From: CAYNRA01 sp964399465 | Lineage (GTDB): Bacteria; Bacteroidota; Bacteroidia; Cytophagales; Spirosomataceae | Reading direction: 5' to 3' | DNA: 20,101 nucleotides | NCBI GenBank assembly: GCA_964399465.1 | Contig: CAYNRA010000053.1 | Span: forward strand, 1 to 20,101 | Shown here: positions 7,585 to 14,627 of the stretch, in pieces | Position numbering within the stretch: the stretch's first letter is position 1 | How the letters are laid out: the number at the start of each line of letters is the position of its first letter | The notes under the pieces: generated by a model | Databases searched by the model: none | Told to the model about the DNA's origin: nothing | Seen by the model: only the letters and a program-made list of their open reading frames with translations | Made by a program: the position numbers and the translations under genes

Positions 7585-8493
7585 ATGAATAATCCGATCA
7601 TACATTCAAAATCAGTAGCAGAAATTTGTGCAATTTTTGGCTTAGCTGAACCAACACACCCTTTAATAACCATTCTCGATACTCAAAAAATCGCTTATGG
7701 CGAAGAAACTGTTGGCAAAAAATTTACTTCTGACTTATATCTTATTGCGTTGAAAGACGTAAGTTGTGGGATTGATTACGGCAGAAACAACTACGATTTT
7801 GATAGTGGTGTTTTAATTTTTACAGCGCCAATGCAAGTAATAACTGTCAAAAAACCACAAGAACTAAATCAAGTTAAAGGTTGGATGCTCTATTTTCATC
7901 CAGACCTACTTAAAAATTCAAGTCTTGATTCAAAAATTGATTCATACAGCTTCTTTAACTATGATGTTCACGAGGCACTTCATCTTTCTGAAAATGAACA
8001 AAATACGCTCCATCAAATTGTTCAACTTATTCAGACTGAATTAAACGAGAAGATAGATAATCATAGTCAGCAAGTATTGGTATCTAATATAGAATTGTTA
8101 CTGAATTATAGTAAACGATTTTACGAAAGACAATTTAATACACGTTCAGCCAGAAATACGGATATTATCGCAAAAGTTGAATCTTTACTCAAAAAATATT
8201 ATGCAGAAAACCAATTGACAGAAAAAGGGAAACCTACTATACACTATTTAGCAGATCACTGTCATTTATCGGCCAGTTATTTGAGCGACCTACTCGTAAA
8301 AGAGACAGGACGCTCCGCTAAAGAACACATTAACGATTATATTATTAATCAAGCAAAACTTTTACTCCTCAACTCCACTGATTCAGTGAGTGGGATAGCT
8401 TACTCCCTAGGATACAATTATCCACATTATTTCGGTAGATTATTCAAGCAAAAAACAGGAAAAACACCTCAAGAATACAGAACACTGAAATAA
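7585..8493 (+). CDS. AraC-family transcriptional regulator
   Basis: A 302-residue AraC/XylS-type regulator. The N-terminal part (roughly residues 25-180) is a variable, probably cupin-like ligand or dimerisation domain. The C-terminal 100 residues hold the two helix-turn-helix motifs: T-I-H-Y-L-A-D-H-C-H-L-S-A-S-Y-L-S-D-L-L, then the connecting helix, then V-S-G-I-A-Y-S-L-G-Y-N-Y-P-H-Y-F-G-R-L-F-K-Q-K-T-G-K-T-P. The Y-F-x-R-x-F-K-x-x-x-G-x-T-P-x-x-Y-R block is the AraC signature. It lies upstream of, and in the same direction as, two short-chain dehydrogenases. This arrangement is common in Bacteroidota, and the regulator may control them, although a 754-base gap separates them. The ligand is unknown. 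Confidence 0.93.
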   Translation: MNNPIIHSKSVAEICAIFGLAEPTHPLITILDTQKIAYGEETVGKKFTSDLYLIALKDVSCGIDYGRNNYDFDSGVLIFTAPMQVITVKKPQELNQVKGWMLYFHPDLLKNSSLDSKIDSYSFFNYDVHEALHLSENEQNTLHQIVQLIQTELNEKIDNHSQQVLVSNIELLLNYSKRFYERQFNTRSARNTDIIAKVESLLKKYYAENQLTEKGKPTIHYLADHCHLSASYLSDLLVKETGRSAKEHINDYIINQAKLLLLNSTDSVSGIAYSLGYNYPHYFGRLFKQKTGKTPQEYRTLK

Positions 8494-9247
8494 AATTGTA
8501 TTTGGAGAGATCTTCAAACTAGAAAAAGGGCACATTTTCGATGTATGCGCTTTTAATTGATGATAAATACAAGTTCGATAAGGTATTTCAGTTACCTAAA
8601 TTATGCTTTGTTAACTTGAAAAAGCATTGGTATTTTGAAGAAACGAAAACTATTCTATTTTAATCCATGCGCATACTAACCTCCTGATAATTTGACAAAT
8701 CTGTCCATTTATTAATTATTTAGCCATGCTAATCGCTCAATTTGAATACTCTGATTTAAAATTGGGGGCCGATTAAACTATTTTGATCCAACTAGACACA
8801 AAGTTTTGATAAAAATGGACTAAGTTTTTAACGCATCATTGATCTAATTTTTAATACCAGAAAACTATTCATTTCAGCTATTTGTGTTTAATACTCCCTA
8901 TTTCGTGTTACTTCACGCTTTCAGCTTTTAAGATATTTGTTACTTCAAATGACAAAACTAAAATGATTAAAAATATCACGATATGTATTGTTACAAAAAA
9001 GTGAAAAGGTACTCCTTCCGAATTACTATTCAAAAGATCTTTTACACTACGAATGAAATCCTCAAATTAGGGCATTCATGATTGTTTGTCACCTCCTAAA
9101 AAAGGAGTAACTATTTTTAGGAGATGAAAACCTTATAAAAACAATCTGAAAGTAATGTATTAAAAAAATTATACCCTACTATGAGCTTCTTGAAAGCGAT
9201 TTACGCTACAAATGGTAAAAAATTACTTATACTAAATACAAAATACA
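8494..9247. other. AT-rich 754-base gap with no recognised gene
   Basis: Between the AraC-type regulator and the first dehydrogenase I find only short open frames. The longest plausible one is 40 codons (8541-8663), with no recognisable features. The base composition is clearly more AT-rich than the genes at either end of the window. It may hold the regulator's target sites, or the worn remains of former genes as in the neighbouring 6953-7389 pseudogene, but I could not reconstruct a family match on either strand. The one structural element I see is the inverted repeat at 9093-9123. Confidence 0.6.
9093..9123. promoter_or_regulatory. 10-bp perfect inverted repeat upstream of the SDR pair
   Basis: CTCCTAAAAA (9093-9102) and TTTTTAGGAG (9114-9123) are perfect reverse complements separated by 11 bases. 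The same left arm can also form a small alternative hairpin with AGGAG at 9103-9107. It lies about 125 bases upstream of the first dehydrogenase. It could be an operator, or a hairpin in the leader or at the end of an unseen transcript. There is no T-tract after it to make a classic terminator. Confidence 0.4.
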
Positions 9248-10210
9248 ATGAAAGAGAAAGAGAATAAAGTTTCACGGAAAAATGCATTGAGAAAAGGTGT
9301 AATGGCACTTTTAGGAGTATCCACACTGCCTTTATCGGCTATGACTAGAACATCCAAAAATAAAGACATAACTACTACTTCAGAATACAAGGGAAAAACA
9401 GCTTTCATTACCGGTGGTGCTAGGGGCATAGGGCTTGCTACAGCCGAAATGTTTGCCTCCGAAGGAGCTAATGTGGTATTATTTGATATTGCCAATGATA
9501 AAATTGAAGGCATCGGTTATTCTGTTTCAAGTAAACAAGATTTGGAAAATGCAAAAGCAAAAATTGAGGCACTAGGAGTAAAGTGTCTTGCGATTAGAGG
9601 TGATGTTCGAGACAAAAAATCATTAGATGACGCCGTAGAGCAAGCCATTTCAAAGTTCCAATCCATTGATTTTGCTATTGTAAATGCAGGTGTAACACAA
9701 ATAGGGAACCTAACAGAATTTAATGAACAAGAAATTGCAGCAATTTTGGATATCAACGTGGCAGGAGTAATAAAAACTACGCAAGCAGTCATTCCTCAAA
9801 TGAGGAAACAAAAGTCAGGTAGAATCGTGTTTATTAGTTCGATTTTAGGCCGGAAAGGAAATAAAGATTGGCCTGTTTATACAGCAAGTAAATGGGCTGT
9901 CATTGGCTTTGCTAAAAGCGCTGCGCATTTACTTGGTAAAGATAATATTACATGCAACATAATTTGCCCAGGGTTGGTAAATACCAAGTTAGTCAATAAT
10001 TCATTCATACTTGAACGATGGCTTCCGCAATCACCTAAATGGGAATCTGTAAATGAATGGGTAAAGTCAAATAGTCCTATCCCTATGGGTGCTTATGAGC
10101 CTTCTGCCATTGCAGAAATTGTAAAAATGTTTTGTAGCCAGCGTATGTTCAATATCACAGGAGAAGTATTTGATATAAATCAAGGTGAATCTGCTGAATC
10201 ATACGCCTAA
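9248..10210 (+). CDS. Short-chain dehydrogenase/reductase with Tat-like N-terminus and mycofactocin-SDR-like insertion
   Basis: A 320-residue classical SDR preceded by about 45 extra residues. The extension carries S-R-K-N-A-L-R-K-G followed by a hydrophobic stretch (residues 17-31). It resembles a twin-arginine signal, but with Arg-Lys in place of Arg-Arg. The NAD(P)-binding motif TGGARGIG is at residues 55-62, N-A-G-V is present, and the catalytic Tyr211 and Lys215 form Y-T-A-S-K. Between the second strand (V-V-L-F-D-I) and G-D-V-R-D there is an insertion of about 20-25 residues containing Y-S-V-S-S-K-Q-D-L-E-N-A. A comparable insertion marks mycofactocin-coupled SDRs and carveol-dehydrogenase-like enzymes, in which the nicotinamide cofactor is held tightly. 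No mycofactocin gene is seen here. Substrate unknown. It forms an operon with the next SDR (32-base gap). Confidence 0.88.
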   Translation: MKEKENKVSRKNALRKGVMALLGVSTLPLSAMTRTSKNKDITTTSEYKGKTAFITGGARGIGLATAEMFASEGANVVLFDIANDKIEGIGYSVSSKQDLENAKAKIEALGVKCLAIRGDVRDKKSLDDAVEQAISKFQSIDFAIVNAGVTQIGNLTEFNEQEIAAILDINVAGVIKTTQAVIPQMRKQKSGRIVFISSILGRKGNKDWPVYTASKWAVIGFAKSAAHLLGKDNITCNIICPGLVNTKLVNNSFILERWLPQSPKWESVNEWVKSNSPIPMGAYEPSAIAEIVKMFCSQRMFNITGEVFDINQGESAESYA

Positions 10211-10242
10211 GAAATTCTTAAAATCATATACTGAATAGAGTA

Positions 10243-11055
10243 ATGAAAAAAACAATATTTATTACAGGAGCAAGTAGTGGAATCGGGAAAGCGACTGCTA
10301 TTCATTTTCAACAGAATGGATGGAATGTAATTGCTACCATGCGTTCACCTGAAAAGGAATCAGAATTAACTAGATTAGAGAATGTATTGATTCAAAAGGT
10401 AGATGTACTCGATGTGGCATCCATAAAAGAAAGTATCAACAACGGTATTTCTAAGTTTGGCAAAATTGATGCTCTTTTAAATAATGCCGGTTATGGTGCG
10501 TACGGTCCATTGGAATCATTTCCTCGGGAAAATATTTTAAGACAATTCCATACCAATGTCATTGGACTAATCGATGTAACCCAAACGATGATACCACATT
10601 TTAGAAAAAATAAAAGTGGTGTCATAGTCAATATATCCTCTATTGGCGGTCAAATGACTTTTGCATTGGGTTCTCTTTATCATGGAACAAAGTTTGCAGT
10701 TGAGGGAATATCAGAATCATTGCATTATGAGATGCAAGAAATAGGTGTAAAAGTCAAAATTGTAGAACCAGGATTCATCGCGACTGATTTCGGTGGTCGT
10801 TCTTTTGACTTTCAGGCGGGGGATATTGATGCATATCAGGCGCTTATTGCATCTCTCATGAAACAATGGCAAAACCCTGATAACATAGTTTCACCACCTA
10901 GCTTGGTTGCGGAAGTAATTTTTGAGGCAGTCACTGATGGAACTACTCAATTAAGGTATCGGGCTGGAGAAGACGCTGAGATACTACTTGATAATCGCAA
11001 GAAAATGACGGATTCTGAATTTTTTGAAATGATGAACAAGCAATTAGAAAAATAA
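10243..11055 (+). CDS. Classical short-chain dehydrogenase/reductase
   Basis: A 270-residue classical SDR without a signal peptide, so cytoplasmic. It shows TGASSGIG at residues 8-15, the N-N-A-G-Y segment, Ser in I-V-N-I-S-S-I-G-G, and the catalytic Tyr146/Lys150 pair in Y-H-G-T-K-F-A-V. The downstream V-E-P-G-F-I-A-T-D-F block is typical of NADP-preferring SDRs that act on alcohols, ketones or lipophilic carbonyls, but the substrate cannot be named. It follows the preceding SDR by 32 bases on the same strand and is very likely co-transcribed. Both may respond to the AraC-type regulator upstream. Length is normal. Confidence 0.92.
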   Translation: MKKTIFITGASSGIGKATAIHFQQNGWNVIATMRSPEKESELTRLENVLIQKVDVLDVASIKESINNGISKFGKIDALLNNAGYGAYGPLESFPRENILRQFHTNVIGLIDVTQTMIPHFRKNKSGVIVNISSIGGQMTFALGSLYHGTKFAVEGISESLHYEMQEIGVKVKIVEPGFIATDFGGRSFDFQAGDIDAYQALIASLMKQWQNPDNIVSPPSLVAEVIFEAVTDGTTQLRYRAGEDAEILLDNRKKMTDSEFFEMMNKQLEK

Positions 11056-11196
11056 GTGTTTGGAATCTGACGAAAGAATACATCACGTATATCTGAAAAG
11101 TGTCGTAAGCAGTAGCTGAAGTCTCAGCAACTCTGGGTATAAACATGCGGTGGTTCCTTTACTTACCTGAAATTTAAGTCAAATAATTACGTAATG

Positions 11197-12051
11197 CTAC
11201 TGAATTCCGTTTTGAACTTGTTTGAGCAAGTTCCTTGCACGAAGTTGGTACAGATGTCCGTCCGTTTGGCTTACTTTTCGGAGTTTTTCCATGGCTAAAT
11301 TTGTTTCTTCTAAGCGAATTAAAGCTAAAATTACATACCATTCTCCATAAGGTCTAAGTTCGTCAAAACGACTTTCTGTAGTTTTTTCAAAAAGTGCAAG
11401 GGCTTGGTTGGCTTCTCCTTTTTCCAATAAGTCTACTCCCTTAAAGAAAGCAGTTGTTTCTGTCTCCCAAAGTTGTAAAAGACCAGGATTCATTCCCATT
11501 TTTTCTTGAGAGAACGGAGAAGAAGGACGTGGGTTCGCATCAAAATTCTGTTCAAAGAGTGTTTTAAGCGGTGATTTATTTGCCTTCGGTTTTTTCTTTA
11601 TGTCTGCTGCCACGTTTCTTTCTTCTGACAAAACTGGGGCGGCTACTGTATCCCGCTTTTCTTCCGTTTTTTGGGCCAACGGCACTGAAGATGGGGATTC
11701 CGTAGGTTTTACGAATACAAACAAAGCCGCACCTGCAACAAATAAGATACTTGCCGCAGCTAACCAAGGTTTCCAAGAGGACTTTTTGGGTTTCAGGGGT
11801 AAAATGACTGTTTGGGGAGCTTCATATTCCAGATTGCCCAAAGTTTTTAACTCAGCATGAATGGCTTCAAAGCGTTTTTTATTCATCAAAACTCTCAAAC
11901 CCGTCTTGATTCGTTGCTGATTAGTCAATTCTTCAGCTAATGCGACATCGTCGCGCAGACGTGCCTCAAATTGGGCTCGTTCTTGTGGACTACCTTCTCC
12001 ACGTAGATACGCATGTATTTGTTCAAATGCTGATTCGTCAAGTTCTGTCAT
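11197..12051 (-). CDS. Anti-sigma-factor-like membrane protein with TPR-like periplasmic region
   Basis: A 284-residue protein with three parts. Residues 1-75 resemble the cytoplasmic helical end of anti-sigma factors: the segment A-Y-L-R-G-E-G-S-P-Q-E-R-A-Q-F-E-A-R-L matches the usual Y-L-x-G-x-L-S-P-E-E-x-x-x-F-E pattern. No zinc-binding His-x3-Cys-x2-Cys motif is present. A single transmembrane helix follows at about residues 96-114, then a Ser/Lys-rich linker. The C-terminal ~95 residues are helical and TPR-like, with G-E-A-N-Q-A-L-A-L-F-E-K. The topology is a cytoplasmic N-terminus with a periplasmic TPR-like domain. It lies 87 bases downstream of the sigma factor gene, the usual order for a sigma/anti-sigma pair. 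It is the last gene of the minus-strand run. The anti-sigma role is inferred from context and the N-terminal pattern. Confidence 0.72.
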   Translation of the reverse strand: MTELDESAFEQIHAYLRGEGSPQERAQFEARLRDDVALAEELTNQQRIKTGLRVLMNKKRFEAIHAELKTLGNLEYEAPQTVILPLKPKKSSWKPWLAAASILFVAGAALFVFVKPTESPSSVPLAQKTEEKRDTVAAPVLSEERNVAADIKKKPKANKSPLKTLFEQNFDANPRPSSPFSQEKMGMNPGLLQLWETETTAFFKGVDLLEKGEANQALALFEKTTESRFDELRPYGEWYVILALIRLEETNLAMEKLRKVSQTDGHLYQLRARNLLKQVQNGIQ

Positions 12052-12092
12052 GGGAAAAAGAATAAAAAAGTAAAAATTGAATAGTCATTTCC

Positions 12093-12102
12093 TTTACCTG
12101 TA
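12093..12102. repeat. TTTACCTGTA, inverted partner of 12771-12780
   Basis: This 10-mer, in the sigma/anti-sigma gap, is the exact reverse complement of TACAGGTAAA at 12771-12780, just upstream of the sigma gene. The two copies thus flank the sigma factor gene in opposite orientation. They may be binding sites for one regulator, or coincidence. Confidence 0.45.
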
Positions 12103-12138
12103 ATTCTATGAATTAATACGAAACGATATAAAACCTTA

Positions 12139-12762
12139 CTAGACAAGTTCAAATTTCTTCTTGAGATAGGTGGCACATTTAAACCTTTTTACGGTTGCTG
12201 ATGCCTCTGTTAAACCCAACGCCTCTCCAATTTGGCGCAAAGACCAGTCTTCTACATAAAACCACGTGAGTACTTGCCGGCAGTCTTCCTTCAATAAATT
12301 CATCGCCTTTTGGAGTTTCGTGAAAATCCACGTTCGTTCTTCCTCCTCGTACGCTTCCTCTCCAAATATACTTAGACTATTCAATTCTTTATTATTTGGT
12401 TCGATGTCCTCTAAAAAAGCTGCTTCAAACCAAGGAAGTGCAACTTCACCTCGCTTTACTTTACGTTCTACTGATTTTTTCCATTGATTGACGTAAATTC
12501 GATAGAAGTACGTTGTAATTTTCACATTTTCTTGAAACTCGTAGCTCCCGTTTCGAACTTTCTCGATGAAGATGGCCAAACATTCTTGCAGGAGATCTTC
12601 GGCTTCCTCTTGATTTGCCCCTTTCCTTTTGGCGTATGGCAAGCACATTTGATACGTCTGCACGTATAAACATTGAAAAGCTGCTTCTCGCTCTACTCGT
12701 AAATCTTGGTAAAAAAGCAACTCATTTCCTAGATAGGGTTGGCAAATAGTAGAATTTGTCAT
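12139..12762 (-). CDS. ECF-type sigma-70 family RNA polymerase sigma factor
   Basis: A 207-residue protein with the two-domain plan of extracytoplasmic-function sigma factors. Region 2 (about residues 25-100) has A-E-D-L-L-Q-E-C-L-A-I-F-I-E-K for core binding, followed by I-T-T-Y-F-Y-R-I-Y-V-N-Q-W-K-K for -10 melting. A variable acidic linker lies at about 110-140. Region 4 (about 150-200) has L-K-E-D-C-R-Q-V-L-T-W-F-Y-V-E-D-W-S-L-R-Q-I-G-E-A-L-G-L-T-E-A-S-A-T-V-K, the helix-turn-helix that contacts the -35 element. Directly downstream is an anti-sigma-like membrane protein; directly upstream are secreted protease genes on the same strand. The likely role is to switch on this cluster and possibly other genes in response to an envelope signal; the regulon is inference. 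Two short repeated motifs lie in its upstream gap. Confidence 0.93.
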   Translation of the reverse strand: MTNSTICQPYLGNELLFYQDLRVEREAAFQCLYVQTYQMCLPYAKRKGANQEEAEDLLQECLAIFIEKVRNGSYEFQENVKITTYFYRIYVNQWKKSVERKVKRGEVALPWFEAAFLEDIEPNNKELNSLSIFGEEAYEEEERTWIFTKLQKAMNLLKEDCRQVLTWFYVEDWSLRQIGEALGLTEASATVKRFKCATYLKKKFELV

Positions 12763-12770
12763 AGAAAAAA

Positions 12771-12780
12771 TACAGGTAAA
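12771..12780. repeat. TACAGGTAAA, inverted partner of 12093-12102
   Basis: Exact reverse complement of TTTACCTGTA at 12093-12102. This copy lies 9-18 bases upstream of the sigma factor start codon. Confidence 0.45.
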
Positions 12781-12796
12781 TGTCTTATTTGCAATA

Positions 12797-12807
12797 CGAT
12801 ACAGAAA
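12797..12807. repeat. CGATACAGAAA motif upstream of the sigma gene (copy 1 of 2)
   Basis: This 11-base word occurs here, in the caspase/sigma gap, and again at 14535-14545, just upstream of the caspase-like gene. It has the same orientation relative to the two genes. On the coding strand it reads TTTCTGTATCG. It may be an operator or part of a promoter used by the local sigma factor. Its distance to the start codon differs (34 versus 5 bases), which weakens that idea. Confidence 0.4.
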
Positions 12808-12816
12808 TAACTTGAT

Positions 12817-14529
12817 TTATAAAGGAGATACAATTCGAAGTCCAGTAAAACGTCCTTTTGACTCCGGGTCTTTTGATGCACGTGATGAAACACGCATCTT
12901 GGAAGGGATATTACCCCAAGCACCACCTCGGTACACCTTAGTTGTACCGATTAATTCACCGATAGGATTAGACTCTTCCTTTGCAGAGTACCAATTGTAC
13001 CAATCTTGACACCATTCGGATACGTTTCCTGTCATGTCATACAAACCAAGAGAATTTGGCTTGAAACTACCCACGGGTAGTGTCTTTTCTCTATTAATTC
13101 CTTCTTTTGAATAGGCTTTTTTGTAGGACATATTCCCATTAAAATTAGCTTCTTGCGGGCTTAAAATATCCTTTCCATTACCAAAGCGTGTTCGATTATT
13201 CACACCTCCACCAGCGGCAAACTCCCACTCAGCTTCAGTGGGTAATCTATAACCATCCGCATATGCATTGATTTCTACACGCAAGCCATCTCGCTTGTAC
13301 ACGCGTTGTTTTCCAATTAAATCGCTTAATTTATTGCAAAAATCAACTGCATCGTACCAGCTAATGTTTTCAACTGGGCAATTGGAACAATTTGAGAAAT
13401 AACTTGGATTGTTGCCCATGACAGCTTCCCATTGCGCTTGTTTTATTTCATATTTGCTCATCCAAAAACCATCCAATGTAACCGTTCTTGCTTTTTCATC
13501 TGACTCCCCCTCTCCTTTTACATCACCCATCTGAAACGTTCCTCCTGGAATGAACACCATGTCTGAAAAAGGTAAATCAGTAAATTTTGTATTTGAATTA
13601 CCTTTTGACTTTGCCTTCTCTTCTTCTTTTACTGCCCACTCCGAAAATATACTGGGTTCTCCAACTATTTCCAATTCCTCCTGCCTAATTGGTATTTCTA
13701 CATTTGTCACTACATTATTTGTCGTGACAAATACAAAATCTCCCGTCAATTCATCGTACCTACCTGGTATCTGTGCCTTATTTGAAAGTGTGCTAACTCC
13801 TTTTGTTGTTCTGTCTAAAATTCCACGAATACCTAGATTGGGTATGACTATATACTTTAAAAGTTCGGATGTAAATAACCCATTTCTCCCTAGTTGGTTG
13901 TCATCTGCGGTACTCCCAGCACGCGTCGAAAATGCTACAAAACTACCAGGAGGATTATTGGGTATACTCAATCCTTTTGCCACGATACTTTTTGATGAAT
14001 TAGGGAACGGATTATCCCGACAGGCATCAATGAACGCCAAGGAAACGTCCAAATTTGCCCCCTCCATCTTCGCCATTGTTCGGCCTAATTTAACACATGA
14101 ATATTCAATCTCTGGGGCGGCTTTCACATCAGCATCAATTGGTACTAAATAATTTTCGCCAGCATACTGCACTCCGTGGCCGCTGAAATAGAATAGACCG
14201 ACATCGTATTTTTGAAGCCTATTTCCAAATTCATCAATGGCTCGCAAAAAATCGTTTTGTGTCAGGTTTTTCTTCAATATAACCTCAAAACCCAAACTTT
14301 GAAGAGCTGTGGCCATGTCATCTGCATCATTCACTGGGTTATTTAAACGCGAAATATATCTATAGTCTTTGTTACCAATAACCAATGCGAGCCGCCGCTC
14401 TGTCCCTTCAGGAGCAATACCTTGGACAGGCTTCATCCCTTTATTTTGTGCCGAGACAGGAGATATCGCCCACAAACAAATGAAGAAGAAACCAATACAA
14501 GAAGGACGAAGAGTAAAATTTATTTTCAT
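12817..14529 (-). CDS. Secreted caspase-like (C14) protease fused to an FGE/SUMF1-like domain
   Basis: A 570-residue protein. Residues 1-27 form a signal peptide ending S-P-V-S-A before Gln28, so the protein is exported. Residues 45-280 are a caspase-like C14 peptidase: R-R-L-A-L-V-I-G-N-K-D-Y, then the catalytic His118 in Y-F-S-G-H-G and the catalytic Cys170 in I-D-A-C-R-D-N-P-F. Such proteases cut after Arg/Lys or Asp depending on subgroup. From about residue 325 there is a formylglycine-generating-enzyme-like domain, with F-I-P-G-G-T-F-Q-M-G, R-L-P-T-E-A-E-W-E-F-A, G-N-V-S-E-W and Y-R-G-G-A-W. The two active-site cysteines expected near the C-terminus of true FGE are missing (the end reads S-S-R-A-S-K-D...F-T-G-L-R), so this domain probably binds a ligand or protein. 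The gene is complete, with the sigma factor 54 bases downstream. Confidence 0.93.
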   Translation of the reverse strand: MKINFTLRPSCIGFFFICLWAISPVSAQNKGMKPVQGIAPEGTERRLALVIGNKDYRYISRLNNPVNDADDMATALQSLGFEVILKKNLTQNDFLRAIDEFGNRLQKYDVGLFYFSGHGVQYAGENYLVPIDADVKAAPEIEYSCVKLGRTMAKMEGANLDVSLAFIDACRDNPFPNSSKSIVAKGLSIPNNPPGSFVAFSTRAGSTADDNQLGRNGLFTSELLKYIVIPNLGIRGILDRTTKGVSTLSNKAQIPGRYDELTGDFVFVTTNNVVTNVEIPIRQEELEIVGEPSIFSEWAVKEEEKAKSKGNSNTKFTDLPFSDMVFIPGGTFQMGDVKGEGESDEKARTVTLDGFWMSKYEIKQAQWEAVMGNNPSYFSNCSNCPVENISWYDAVDFCNKLSDLIGKQRVYKRDGLRVEINAYADGYRLPTEAEWEFAAGGGVNNRTRFGNGKDILSPQEANFNGNMSYKKAYSKEGINREKTLPVGSFKPNSLGLYDMTGNVSEWCQDWYNWYSAKEESNPIGELIGTTKVYRGGAWGNIPSKMRVSSRASKDPESKGRFTGLRIVSPL

Positions 14530-14534
14530 ATTTT

Positions 14535-14545
14535 CGATACAGAAA
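14535..14545. repeat. CGATACAGAAA motif upstream of the caspase-like gene (copy 2 of 2)
   Basis: Second exact copy of the 11-base word found at 12797-12807. It lies only five bases upstream of the caspase-like gene's start codon, so it would be in the mRNA leader if transcription comes from further upstream. Confidence 0.4.
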
Positions 14546-14573
14546 AATTAATTCATTTTTCAAAAAACACGAA

Positions 14574-14608
14574 TTGCGCTGTCCTTGATTTCCACAAGAA
14601 CAGCGCAA
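14574..14608 (-). terminator. Strong intergenic hairpin between the papain-like and caspase-like genes
   Basis: TTGCGCTGTCCTTG (14574-14587) and CAAGAACAGCGCAA (14595-14608) pair over 14 positions with a single mismatch, around a 7-base loop. In the direction of the local genes (minus), the hairpin follows the papain-like stop codon by about 20 bases. A run of six T residues begins about 7 bases after it. The T-tract is not immediately adjacent, so it may be a weak terminator/attenuator or an mRNA-processing or stability element that sets different levels for the two protease genes. Confidence 0.65.
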
Positions 14609-14627
14609 AAAATACACAAATTATTTC

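Noticed and set aside
8541..8663. 40-codon open frame after the AraC-type regulator
   Set aside because: It is short, has no recognisable motif or promoter, and lies in AT-rich sequence where such frames arise by chance.
11056..11196. Possible terminator or mobile-element end between the SDR pair and the anti-sigma-like gene
   Set aside because: Only a 5-bp hairpin (GCTGA-AGTC-TCAGC, near 11116) is present, with no T-tract, terminal inverted repeat or target duplication.
12817..13200. Variable region of a diversity-generating retroelement at the end of the FGE-like domain
   Set aside because: Many such retroelement targets have this fold, but this end is not rich in AAY codons, no template repeat is seen, and no reverse transcriptase gene lies in the window.
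13550..14152. 200-codon open frame antisense to the caspase-like gene
   Set aside because: It lies opposite the caspase coding region, whose catalytic motifs are intact. The antisense translation has no recognisable domain.
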